Notes: generated by a model from the sequence alone, not told the origin. 64,000 nt of DNA from Gigaspora rosea (GCA_003550325.1 QKWP01000003.1:842954-906953), one strand, 5' to 3'; shown: positions 23,726 to 33,530, counted from the stretch's first letter. Made by a program: numbers and translations.

Positions 23726-24101
23726 AATGTTTGACAAAACTATATGCAGTACTATAGAAAAATTAATTATTAAGGATTTTTTTGAATTTAATGATCAGGA
23801 TAGTGATCAAGGTAGTGATTGGGGTTATTTATCACTTTTTATGTATAATTTAATAATAAAGAATGACTTGTATGTTTTTAGATATTTAGAATGTATAGCT
23901 TTACTTTTTTCAATTATTTTAGCATAAATCGATTCTTAAACACCTTTATAGCAAAGTTACGTTAAAAATTTTGTATACTACAGTAGTATTGTAACAAAAT
24001 AATTCCAGTCACTAACTTGATCACTATCCTGATCATTAAATTCAAAAAAATCTTCAATAATTAATTTTTCAATAGTACCGCATATAGTTTTGTCAAACAC
24101 A
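23726..24101. repeat. Inverted duplication of a coding-like segment (arms ~105 bp)
   Basis: The plus-strand arm (from 23726) and the minus-strand arm (ending 24101) both read FDKTIC-TIEKLIIxDFFEFN, then DQDSDQ and SDW, with only a few differences. The loop between is about 165 bases. Either the fragment was duplicated head to head, or it is part of a foldback element. The protein is not recognised. If transcribed through, it would form a long hairpin. Confidence 0.7.
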
Positions 24102-24718
24102 GATTATCACACACTCCAATGTCAAAGGGATATTCATAGGATTGAGGCTATGAATATGCAGGTAGGCGCATGCGATACAAATTATAAAAATACATGTGGG
24201 CGTAAAAGTTAAGTTTAGTGCTTTCTTACTTCGCTTGACTTGTTTATTTTCTCTTTTTTGCCCGATTACGATCTGGCTTCTTCGTGCTTGAACTACATCC
24301 TCCCCACAAGATTGTAGCATCTGTGATACTGTTGCACTTACTACGGCCAGTTGTCAAACACAATAAGATAAACACACTGTACCATAGCGTGACTAAAAAA
24401 AAAAACTGAAAAGTAGAATGCATCACACCATAGCGTGGGCTTGTACTTTTCGATCCTTATTTTATACTTTATCACTATATAAGCATATAGTGGCAAAATT
24501 GAGAAAAGGAGCATAAAAGCAAAGGTATGTCTATTGATATATTAAAATTGGAAAGAGCAAATACAGTCAGGGATATCACCAAATATGGACTACCATATAG
24601 TAATAAAATGTCGATTATACAATTCTAGAGATCTCGGTAGAACATTCATGTAATTGGCTAATTAATAATACAAATAAACAGAATCACATACTTGTGAACC
24701 ATACTTATTTGAAAGCAC
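24102..24718. other. Non-coding DNA, no clear feature
   Basis: TGTCAAACACA occurs at 24091 and again at 24352. The phrase CATGTGGGCGTAAAAGTTAA near 24190 matches the tail of the tandem units at 25302-26137. Overlapping minus-strand frames of 60-75 codons at 24093-24426 are not convincing. Confidence 0.35.
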
Positions 24719-25346
24719 ACTAGCATAAAATGCCGGATACTGAACTTTATTATCTTGTTTTAGTGTGATATACAGCATACATCAGTGCATTTGATGTATA
24801 ATTGATTTTGTAGGATCAGCCAGTGGTCTCCCACCCACATACGCAGGCCAGCTGTTAATCCTGAGTTTGCAGTTAAGCTATTGCTGCTTGAGATTGATGC
24901 TTTAGATTAGCCAGTAGTCTCCTATTTGTGTAATGCAGTTCAGCTATAGACATGGATGGTTGCAAAATAGCAGGATTCAGTGGGGACAGGAGGGCCAGAT
25001 GCGAATTTGCTTTCTTTCCAGCCTGCCATAGTCTGTCCTAATGTTCGCGCATTTATAACTAAATAAATCAGTTATATCAATTTTCATATAAAACGTCCAA
25101 ATTAGGTAAATTGATTAATCACTTATCTTCCCCTTGCGCCCTTCCTCAAATTGGATAGTGATTGAACCAGTTCTTTCCTACTGGCATCTTGGTTTACCTG
25201 TGATTGTTGCCACACCAGGGCCTTCCTGCTTAGCTCCCAGTTCGATCTGTTGACTTTGCAGTCAACTTGTTGAATTAATCAAATGCACTGATGTATGTAA
25301 TGCTAAAAAAGGCTAATAAAGTTCAGTGTCCAGCTGGAGTGCCTCC
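24719..25346. mobile_element. Foldback element with ~80-bp ends (ACTGAACTTTATTA)
   Basis: The left arm reads ACTGAACTTTATTATCTTG and CATACATCAGTGCATTTGAT. The right arm is its inverse (CAAATGCACTGATGTATG, AATAAAGTTCAGTG). The right-hand phrase also occurs at 36885-36960, so this is a dispersed family. The interior is GC-richer, with GTTCGATCTGTTGAC-GTCAACTTG, also seen near 43207. No coding frame was found. The AATAAAG near the right end could act as a polyadenylation signal, as in an LTR. Confidence 0.55.
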
Positions 25347-26137
25347 AAATAAATAATGAATCATATGTGTGTGTTCCTGTTCGATCTATTTTCTCAAGAA
25401 TTTTTCTCACGAGTTCTTCGCTTTTTTTCTTATATTTAAAAAATTTAGGTATTTAATATTTATTTTTCACTCCTTACTTTTGTTAATTACATATGGGCAT
25501 AAAAGTTAACGCTAAAAAAGACTAATAAAGTTCAGTGTCAGCTGGAGTATCTCCAAACAGTGTTTAAAATTCAAATTTGGTTTTATGTTTTCAAAAAGAA
25601 CATTTTTAATTTCTTAATGTTCTTGGTAAAATTTTAATATTCTTTATATAAAAAAATTAAAATTTTTTTAATATTTAAAGAATTTTTTAATGTTCTCAAA
25701 TAGAGAACATAATTAAATAATTTATGTTCCCAAAAATTGTATAATGTTCTTTGAGAACATGGAGAACATTGAATTTTAAACACTGCCTTCAAATAAATAA
25801 TGAAACATATGTGCGATCCTGTTCGATCTATTTTCTCAAGAATTTTTCTTATGAGTTTTTCACTTTTTTTTTCTTATATTTAATAAAAAAATTTAGGTAT
25901 GTAATATTTATTTTTTAATTCCTTACTTTTGTTAATTACATGTGGCCGTAAAAGTTAACGCTAAAAAAGGCTAATAAAGTTCAGTGTCCAGCTGGAGTGC
26001 CTTCAAATAAATAATGAATTATATGTGTGTGATTCTGTTTGCAAGAATTTTTCTCACGAGTTCTTTGCTTTTTTTTCTTATATTTAATAAAAAAATTTAG
26101 GTATATAATATTTATTTTTTAACTCCTTACTTTTGTT
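25302..26137. repeat. Tandem repeat, ~210-bp unit, three copies
   Basis: Units start at 25302, 25511 and 25960 with GCTAAAAAAGGCTAATAAAG and continue TTCAGTGTCCAGCTGGAGTG, CTCAAGAATTTTTCTCACG and TCCTTACTTTTGTTA. Unit 1 is 209 bp. Unit 2 is 449 bp because of a hAT-like insertion; without it and its target duplication it is 213 bp. Unit 3 breaks off at about 26137, exactly where the Mrr-like exon begins. Confidence 0.85.
25558..25785. mobile_element. hAT-like MITE, 228 bp, inside tandem unit 2
   Basis: Perfect 17-bp inverted ends CAGTGTTTAAAATTCAA and TTGAATTTTAAACACTG. Flanks TCTCCAAA and CCTTCAAA match at 6 of 8 positions, and comparison with units 1 and 3 confirms the empty site. The interior is a long inverted repeat of AATGTTCT words. 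Confidence 0.85.
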
Positions 26138-26678
26138 ACAATATTTAAAGTGACCAATTCTACTGGTATCAAATTGTATGTTTTTAAAGGAAATGTATTT
26201 GAAGACAAAGTGTGCTATAAACTGGTTTCGTTAGATACAAGAGTAAACAAATCAAAGTAAGAATTTATTTTTTACTGAATATTTGATCGTTATGCATCTA
26301 AAGTTATGCTGCCACTAAAATGATAGAGTGGCAAAGAACTGGAAGCACATCGGGCCACCATCTAAGGTTATTGGTCAGGATAAGTGAGTGGTGAACGTCC
26401 TTCTTTAGTTACTTATCATTTGAAAGCCATAAGATTGTGGTAAATAGGATGCATGGTTAAATAACCCGCACCTGACCTTCGGTAATTTACCATTGACAAT
26501 TATTTATAAATTTTTTTTTTATAGAAAAACAAATCAAGGAGACAATGGAATCGATATAATTGTTTCATATAAAGATTATATCTTTTTAGTACAATATAAA
26601 AACTATGATAAAGTTAATGCAAATTATGGTAATGCTGTAAGGGGTGATATAATAAAGTTCGAAGATACAATGTCATAG
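26123..26678 (+). pseudogene. Mrr-type restriction-endonuclease-like domain, two exons, truncated
   Basis: Exon 1 (open from about 26123 to 26256) reads VTNSTGIKLYVFKGNVFEDK and then VCYKLVSL. It ends at a GTAAGA donor (26257). Exon 2 begins after a T-run plus ATAG acceptor (26521-26524) and completes the split Lys codon, then reads TNQGDNGIDIIVSYKDY and FLVQYKNY. Phe-Glu in the first helix, Gly-Asp-x-Gly-Ile-Asp and Gln-x-Lys are the ordered motifs of the Mrr_cat nuclease fold, which cuts DNA with a metal-dependent PD-(D/E)xK-type site. Both splice phases agree. The 5' end is cut by the tandem repeat, with no ATG, and the frame stops at TAG 26676, well before a full domain would end. The likely state is a partial, dead copy of a host family. 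Confidence 0.65.
26300..26490 (+). other. GC-richer block inside the Mrr-like intron
   Basis: Most of the 268-base intron (26257-26524) is much less AT-rich than its surroundings: GGAAGCACATCGGGCC, GTGGTGAACGTCC and AACCCGCACCTGACC. It does not fold obviously as a tRNA and no A/B box pair was found. It could be an inserted short element or conserved intronic sequence. Confidence 0.4.
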
Positions 26679-26874
26679 TAATAATTTGTTTAGAAAAATA
26701 AAATAAAAAAATTGTAATTTTATATATTTTCTTTATGTAGAAATAATGTTATAACAAGTTAAATTAAACTGCACTTAAATATTTATTTATATTGAATTAA
26801 CTTATTAGTACAAACTAATCTTATCGCTTATTAGGTATCCTTAAATTTCATTTGGAGTTTTTGTAGTTGCAAAA

Positions 26875-27222
26875 ATGGATGGCTATACTGAGCAAGCTAG
26901 ATCAAGAGCTCGTGGTTCCCCATACAAAATATTACTTACTGATTATGAAAACATCTGTGAAGATGTTATGAAATTTATACAAAATTTAGAAAGTTCTAAA
27001 GATCTGAATAAAGTTATTAAGAGCATAGAAGATTTAAATGAATTAATAATTAAAAATAGCATAACCTTAGCAGAATTAAAAAAAAATAACAGCAAAACAA
27101 GTAAAAGAATAGATCAATTTGACGATAAACTAAAAATTCTATTAAAAGATCTAACCAATTTTGTTAACAAAATGTATATCGGTAGTTATATAATGTTTGG
27201 TATGTTATTAGGTATCTCTTAA
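26875..27222 (+). CDS. Small protein with coiled-coil-like middle and hydrophobic C-terminus, unknown
   Basis: The ATG at 26875 begins MDGYTEQARSRARGSPYKIL, followed by a helix-rich, Lys/Glu/Asn-rich middle of about 70 residues (SIEDLNELIIKN, ITLAELKKNN, DDKLKILLKDLTNF). It ends with YIGSYIMFGMLLGI, which could be a tail anchor. The stop TAA coincides with the target duplication of a Harbinger-like MITE, so the transcript would now end in MITE sequence. No family is recognised. Protein-like composition, an ATG start and a complete 115-codon frame support it. The lack of a clear promoter or intron leaves open that it is a fragment or a chance ORF. Confidence 0.5.
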   Translation: MDGYTEQARSRARGSPYKILLTDYENICEDVMKFIQNLESSKDLNKVIKSIEDLNELIIKNSITLAELKKNNSKTSKRIDQFDDKLKILLKDLTNFVNKMYIGSYIMFGMLLGIS

Positions 27223-27866
27223 ACTGTAAGCAAATCCAGGCAAATTTGGCTGGAAAATTGCTATAAATATGCTTATGATCTATATTTTTTAAAATTTAAG
27301 GTATTTAATTAAATTTTTTTTTGATAATAATTAAAAATAAGGATTATATTATAGTAGTATTTAATTTTATATTATAAGAAAAAAAGTTTAAGTTGCTAAT
27401 AAGCTAAAATAGACAAATTTTAAAAAATATTTTATCCAAAAAAATTATCTACTTTTTCTTGGCGAACTCTATAAATATTAGCTCTAGCTTCCTAATTTAA
27501 TAGAATGATATAGTTTATAAAAAGGATTACAACTTTTATTATTACAACTTTTGTGATTTACTTGTAAAAATTAGGACTTGTATTAGAAATGAAAATTTTT
27601 TTTATAGACGGGAACATATAAAATTTAAGAAAACCTAAAGAAAAATTTTATAGTAAAAGTTTTAAAATAAAAACTTAACTTTTATTGCTTTAAAGTTTAT
27701 TAATAATTTTAAAAAAAATTTCATAATAAAGTTTATAAAATATATTTTAAAAAAAAAACTGTATTCTATAAATAAAGTATACCCCATATGCTTAATAAAT
27801 TTTTATTTTATTTAAAAAAATGTAATATTTCTAAAAAAATCTAGGCAAATTTGCCTGGATTACAGT
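27223..27866. mobile_element. PIF/Harbinger-like MITE, 644 bp, at a stop codon
   Basis: Ends are ACTGTAAGCAAATCCAGGC and CCTGGATTACAGT with inner CAAATTTG arms. TAA is duplicated at 27220-27222 and 27867-27869, and the left TAA is the stop codon of the upstream ORF. The interior is AT-rich without coding potential. The TWA target suggests PIF/Harbinger. Confidence 0.75.
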
Positions 27867-27869
27867 TAA

Positions 27870-28335
27870 AGGGATAATAATTTTATTATTTTTTAAATAA
27901 TGTTTTAAATTCATGCAATAATCTACTAAATCAGCACGAATCTATCATTGTTGTATTAAAATCGTCATTTCACATGTTTAACTAGTCAAATTATAGAATT
28001 AATCCAAGCATATATACTGAACTAATTTTGGTGCAGGATAGACTTGTTAGTTTAGAACCGAATAAGCATTACAATTTTGATAAATATCGTGCTTAAGCCA
28101 GTTGAGCTTTATCTTGGTTAAAAGCAAGATATTTGTATAAATCAAGTTGGTAAATAGTATTTATTTAAAAAAAAAAAACAAAAAAAATAAACCTAGTTGA
28201 TAATTATAACAACAAAAAAAAAGTAAAAAAAAATAAAATAAGGCAAAAATCCTGTTAACAGGTGAAAAATAAACAATAATTGATTTTTGTTTCATCGATT
28301 CTACATAATTTCTTCTTACTAATTTCTAAAAATTT
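27870..28335. other. AT-rich DNA, no feature
   Basis: Nothing beyond A-runs at 28163-28240 was recognised. It is the downstream flank of the minus-strand exon array. Confidence 0.4.
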
Positions 28336-28558
28336 TTAAATCCTCCATATTAAATCACTACCTACTTGTTGCTCAAATAAACTAATAAATTTTTTTAGCT
28401 CAGTTAGCTTTTCTATGATAGGAATTTCAGGTGGTTCTTCATCGGTATCACTACATATATATTTTACCAATATTTTTTGTATTCCCTGCATAGAACCCAT
28501 CTGCACTTGTTTTTCGGCAACAGCAGAAACCTGGTCAGGTGTTTTATCCAACCCAAAT
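28336..28558 (-). CDS. Putative last exon, unknown protein
   Basis: After a TTCTTATTAG acceptor (28559-28560) the minus strand reads LDKTPDQVSAVAEKQVQMGS, then QKILVKYICSDTDEEPPEIP and a hydrophobic-acidic tail with FEQQVGSDLIWRI before TAA. A second frame is also open for 60 codons here, so the reading phase is not settled. The 5' neighbour would be a short exon ending GGAAAAG|GTAAATT at 28634, giving a 75-base intron. The family is not recognised. The same acceptor and donor words recur in the repeated modules upstream. Confidence 0.4.
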
Positions 28559-30190
28559 CTAATAAGAAGATAATTACAACTTTCCTTTTAAAAAAAAAGA
28601 AAACTTTTTTTTTAAAAAAAAACATGAATTTACCTTTTCCCGTCAAATTACCATTTGAATCGCCACAAAGAAAACTGTCAATTCACCAAGAACACATCAA
28701 GTCGAAAGAATGCTGTTGAATCAAAAAAATTAAAATAAATAAAAGTGAATAAAAATGAATTAGTATGTTAAATATTTTTACCAATGCAACAAATAATTTT
28801 TGCATTCACCGTGTAGAACACATCCGGAGTGTCTTGTCTAACCCAAATCTAATAAGAAGAATAATTACTATTTTTTTTAAAAAAAAGAATATAAATTTAC
28901 CTTTTCTTGTCAGATCGCCACAAAGAACGCCCGTCACTTTGCCAAGAACACCATCAATACCATCAAGTCGAAAGAATGCTATTGAGTCAAAAAAATTAAA
29001 AAAAATAAATAAATAAATAAAATGAGAATAAAAAATGAATTAGTATGTTAAATATTAAATGCTAGCTAAATTTCATATATTAAAAGAACAAATTCGAATA
29101 TACATATATATTTACTAATGCAATGAATAATTCTTGCATTCCCGTGTAGAACACATCCGTATTTGTTTTTTGCCAACGGCAGATGGTCAGGTGTCTTGTC
29201 TAACCCGAATCTAATAAGAAGATAATTGCTATTTTTTTTAATAAAAAAAACATAAATTTACCTTTTCCTGTCGAATCATATGTCGAATCGCTATCATTTT
29301 GCCAAGAACACCATCAAGTCGAAAGAATGCCGTCGAATCAAAAAAATTTAAAAATAAATCCTATATATATGCTCGCTTATATATTAAATTTCCATACATT
29401 AAATAATGCATTCGAATATTTATATATATTTTACCAATATAATGCATTCCTGTGTAGAACACATCTGCATTTGTTTTTCGGCAACTGCTTGTCTAACCCA
29501 AATCTAATAAGAGGATAATTACTATTTTTTTTTAAAAAAAAACTTTTTTTTAAAAAAAATATCAATTTACCTTTCTCGTCATACTCAGCATGCCCATCCA
29601 TCAAATTGCCACAAAGAAAGCCATCACTTCACCAAGAACAACGTCAAGTTGAATCACCATAAAGAGCACTGCTAAATAAAAAAAATTAAAAAAATAAATG
29701 AATAAATAAAAAGCGAATAAAAATGAATTGCTCGCCTAAATATTAAATGCTAGCTAAATTTTCATATATTAAAAAAATACATTCGAATATTCATGCATTC
29801 CTCGTGTAGAACACATCCGTATTTGTTTTAATTACTATTTTTTTTAAAAAAAATCTATTTATTTAAAAAAAAAACATAAATTTACCTTTTTCAGATATTT
29901 TCATTACCGAACTTAGGCTAATTGAATCTTCTGAAGCATGATTATGCCAAGTTTCTCTTCATTAAAAATACAATGAAAATGAAAAAACATCTTTCTAATC
30001 CAGACAAAACTAAATTTGGTTGTTCGACAATCCAGATAAAGTAAAATTATAGTAGATGAGTATAGTATGAGTGAGCAGATCAGTATAATACAGGCAGTAT
30101 CATGCTCAGCCTGGCCGTCGAACCACCACGTTGAATCACCATGTCGAATTGCAACAAGAACACCATTGAACACCATCAAGTCGAATCACT
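28559..30190 (-). repeat. Four to five duplicated exon-intron modules (~280-355 bp)
   Basis: On the minus strand each module has an A block (TTCTTATTAGATT-GGGTTAGACAAG, then AAAACAAATACGGATGTG) and a B block (CATTCTTTCGACTTGATGG, TTCTTGG, ending AAAG|GTAAATT). Acceptor and donor words are kept better than the sequence between them. A blocks lie near 28850, 29205, 29505 and 29830; B blocks near 28650-28720, 28900-28985, 29260-29345, 29555-29680 and 29885-30190. The A-rich intron tracts (TTTTTTTTAAAAAAA) are also repeated. Frames differ among modules, so not all can be joined into one protein. This looks like tandem growth of an exon pair in one gene, now partly decayed. Confidence 0.55.
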
Positions 30191-30750
30191 ACCACAAGAA
30201 CTAGAGAAATTCTAGGAAAACTACAAAAAAGATCAGAAAGGTTTTAGCATCACTTATAATGAAGAATAACAAAAAAACTACTTATCTACTTATGGTCATC
30301 AGGAGTGTGTAACAGAGTCGAGGCATGAAGATCTAGACTGGGTATATGAAATGGAAATCTACAAAGAATATTAAAAAAAAAGTAATATTAATATAAAAAA
30401 AAAAGAAAGAATATTAATAAAAAAAAACACAAAAAACTAAAAATACTTAACTACGTAGCCATAAATAAAAAAAATAAAATTTGCACAGATTTACTCTTTA
30501 ATTGTTAAACCATGAATTCAGCCTTGCTTGCTTTCCTATACCCAAACCCTACCCTACCCTATAAGACAAAAACGATACCAAGTATATAATTATTTTGTGC
30601 GGCTTAATTCTTGAACCCATTTAAGTTTTCAATAAATAGTTAGACTCTAAATTGACAAAATTATCATTAATTAGATATTTTGCTAGGTAATATTTTAGCG
30701 AGCTATAAAAAATTTAAAAATTTATATATAAAAAAAGGATTCGTATTATT
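30191..30750. other. Non-coding DNA, no gene seen
   Basis: Contains A-rich runs at 30370-30480 and an AACCCTACCCTACCCTATAAG word at 30545-30565. That word recurs in variant form at about 31115-31140. Confidence 0.4.
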
Positions 30751-30752
30751 TC

Positions 30753-31620
30753 ACTGACAATCACTTTACAGACATAACACTACACTGACAACCATTTTAC
30801 CGACAAGCTTTTTTTACTGACAAATAACTCGCCGATACTCAATTTGCTGACAAGCATGTTTTCACCGACACACACTTCACTGACAGTTAATTTTACCGAC
30901 AAAATCAACTTACCGACAAGTTCATTTTACCGAAAATAGAATTTACTGACAAGATTATTCTACTGACAATACAATTCACCAACAAACAATTCGCCGACAA
31001 ACAATTCGCCAGATGCCTTAAGTATCCGGTTGATGCTGAAGTTATAGGGTCTCGATTTGAAACTATAAGCCCTGCTAAAATCCACATATACTCTATAAAT
31101 ATGAAACCTATACCCAAACCTACCCTAACCCTATAAGACAAAGACGAATTTTAAAATTTTATATCAAAATAGGTCATAACTTCAGCATCAGCCGTGACAA
31201 TAATTATTATTATCGTCATTACTGTAATAAAATGTGCAATTTTTGTTGTCATTATTAATAAATTGCATAAGACGTAATTACTCTTAGTAGTTTATTATAT
31301 TGCTGTGGTCTCATATGTCAACAAGTTGTATTGTCAGCAATTGTATTGTCAGCAAATCGTATTGTCAACGAATTGTATTGTTGGTAGAATAAGCTTGTCG
31401 GTGTATTCTATTTTTGGTAAAATGAACCTGTCGGTAAGTTGATTTTGTAGGTAAATGTAACTGTTGGTGAAGTATGTGTCGGTAAAATCAACTTGTTGGT
31501 GAAAAGAAACTTGTCAGTAAATCAAGTGTTGGCAAATTTTGTGTCCGTAAAAAAAGCTTGTCGGTAAAATTATTGTCGGTGTAGGTTGATGTCTGTGAAG
31601 TAATTGTTGGCGATTTGATT
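30753..31620. mobile_element. Foldback element with tandem-repeat arms (ACCGACAA units)
   Basis: The left arm (30753-31014) is about 14 units of roughly 17-20 bases, each with A-C-(C/T)-G-A-C-A-A followed by an A/T spacer. The right arm (31313-31620) holds the same units in reverse complement (TTGTCGGT/TTGTTGGT). Between them is a smaller inverted repeat, GATGCTGAAGTTAT at 31031 against ATAACTTCAGCATC at 31177. Foldback-type transposons are known for long terminal repeats built of short tandem units. No coding sequence and no TSD were found. Confidence 0.65.
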
Positions 31621-32339
31621 GCCACCCATAAAAAAATGGATACTTATAAGTAAATGCCCAAATGACTCAAGTTAAGCGACTTTGTACCAATAAGATATTT
31701 TGAAGTATGCTTCGTTTAAGACCTTTTACAACCCAAGATCACTTTAAAATGAGTATAGTTGGAGAGGGATCTTAGCTTTCATGCAAAAAAACGTCAGTTT
31801 TTGGGTTTATTTTCACCTGTATTTAGTTATTAACCTATATGTTTTTAATACGAAATAAAGGGTTAAAGCATGAATTTTGTTGCTTATTAGAAGTCAAAAT
31901 GTTATTTCTTACTTACCATTCGAAGTTTTTATAACAATGGTTTCTACATCATATATTACACAAACCCGATCTATTATTAAAATTAATCGACAGGGACATG
32001 TCCATGACTGATATATAAACTTTTGATTTAGCTTTTTGTTTAAATGTCTTTATGATGATAGATTCTCTGAATTCAGGTTTCATCGTATTAATTTATGATG
32101 GATATAAAAATCAAGACGAATAAAATAAAAAGCATCAGATATTCACAGATTCAAGCACTAGCTAAGTTTAGCATGTCTAATCTTACTTATTGAAACTTGA
32201 GTTATTTTACTAAATACTGTATATTAAATAATCATAAATAACCTTTAAAATACCTAAACTCGATTTATTTTACTAAAGATTACAAGCTTTACTATATGAG
32301 TGCAACAAATTAAAACCTGGAACTAAGAAACTTATAAAA
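31621..32339. other. Non-coding DNA
   Basis: Positions 31917-31985 match 22535-22600 (CGAAGTTTTTATAACAA, CTACATCATAT, CTATTATTAAAATT). Otherwise nothing was recognised. Confidence 0.4.
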
Positions 32340-32550
32340 ATAAAATTCAACCTGTTGTGCGATTTTATTAAAATAAAATTCAACCTGTTGAATTTTTTAA
32401 TAGAAATTCAATTTGTCGAATTTTTTAAAATAGTATTCAATCTGTTGAATTTTAAAATAAAATTCATCCTGTTGAATTTTAAAGTAAAAATTCAATTTGT
32501 TGAATTATTATGATAAACCAAAATTTAACCTTTTGAATTTTTTAATATAA
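32340..32550. repeat. TTCAACCTGTTGAATTTT satellite, copy 1
   Basis: About six units of roughly 30-35 bases carry the near-palindrome TTCAACCTGTTGAATTTT with A-rich spacers. The same satellite is found at 37070-37270. Confidence 0.8.
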
Positions 32551-32551
32551 A

Positions 32552-32583
32552 CTAGTGTAATGGGTGGCGCTTCACGCCACCCA
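32552..32583 (-). mobile_element. Helitron 3' terminus (minus strand)
   Basis: Read on the minus strand, a perfect 9-bp stem TGGGTGGCG/CGCCACCCA with a 5-base loop is followed by TTACA and CTAG, next to a host T (plus-strand A at 32551). This is the classical Helitron 3' end. The element would extend to the right; its 5' TC end was not located. Confidence 0.6.
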
Positions 32584-32639
32584 GTCTATTTAGTAATTTG
32601 TTTTTACTCATAATAGATCTTACAAACTATTGTAGTACA

Positions 32640-33530
32640 TACAGTACATAGTTGAATTTGTTTGCATTAAAATTATCATCATTTCTACTATGAGTTACTG
32701 TAAAAATTCTGTTACAGAACTTGCTAATCCAGTAAATATTGTATGTGTTAATTTAGGTTGAATTGGAATTATATGATTTCTACCATGAAATTCTGTCATA
32801 GAACTTGCTCACTATTCTGGTGACCACAGTAATGTAGTTGAGGGTGTTTTCAAGTTCCCTTATGTGATTTAGTCAGTGATCGAGACATTGCTCAAATTAT
32901 TGCAATTGAGTTGTTATGCAGTTAATTAAAGAGTGACCTGTTAAAAATTCATTGTGCAAAATGTGGATACTAAATTTATCCAATCTGAGCAACTCTATGA
33001 AAAAACAAGTAGTCTCACCTCCAGATTTTATTCATCAAAATGGTAACTCACTTGTTTTAGTCTATTCAGTTTACGATTAATTAAAAATTTGCCTTCTATC
33101 TATTGATTGAAGTGCTTGAGAATACTCTGAGTTAGTTTGCATTGAAATCATCATAAAAAATCTTGTTACAAAACTTACTTGCAACCTCAGCAATACATAG
33201 TATGTATATGTGGTTAAGATTGAAATAGTTTGTATTGAAATTATTATGATTTTTGTCGTGAGTTATTGTAAAAAAAATTTTGTTATAAGCTTTACTTATT
33301 ATTTTAGTGACACATGATATATGGTTTGAGCTAAATTGTATGGATATCGTAATTTCTATCTGTATTACTATAAAAATATTCTGCTATAGGACTTATTCGC
33401 TAATGCACAATCTACAATAGTAAGGTTGGGGTCAGTTTTTATTAAAATATTATAATTCTTATTATGATTTAATGTAAAAAATTCTGTTGCAAAACTTACT
33501 TGCTATCTGGTGATCACAATATGTAAATTT
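32640..33530. repeat. Degenerate satellite, ~90-115-bp unit, six or more copies
   Basis: Units contain a TTGCATTGAAATTATCATGA-like word, a CTGTAAAAATTCTGTTAC word and AGAACTTGCT. Anchors lie near 32700, 32788, 33155, 33275, 33368 and 33475. Related pieces are at 52780-53140 and 62950-63060. Confidence 0.65.

Noticed and set aside
26330-26485. tRNA or tRNA-derived SINE
   Set aside because: No plausible cloverleaf or paired A and B boxes could be found by eye.
26123-26678. Bacterial restriction system or contamination
   Set aside because: The domain is recovered only after removing an intron, base composition matches the surroundings, and no methylase or operon is near.
30753-31620. CRISPR array
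   Set aside because: Units are 17-20 bases, variable and inverted between arms, with no constant repeat and unique spacers.
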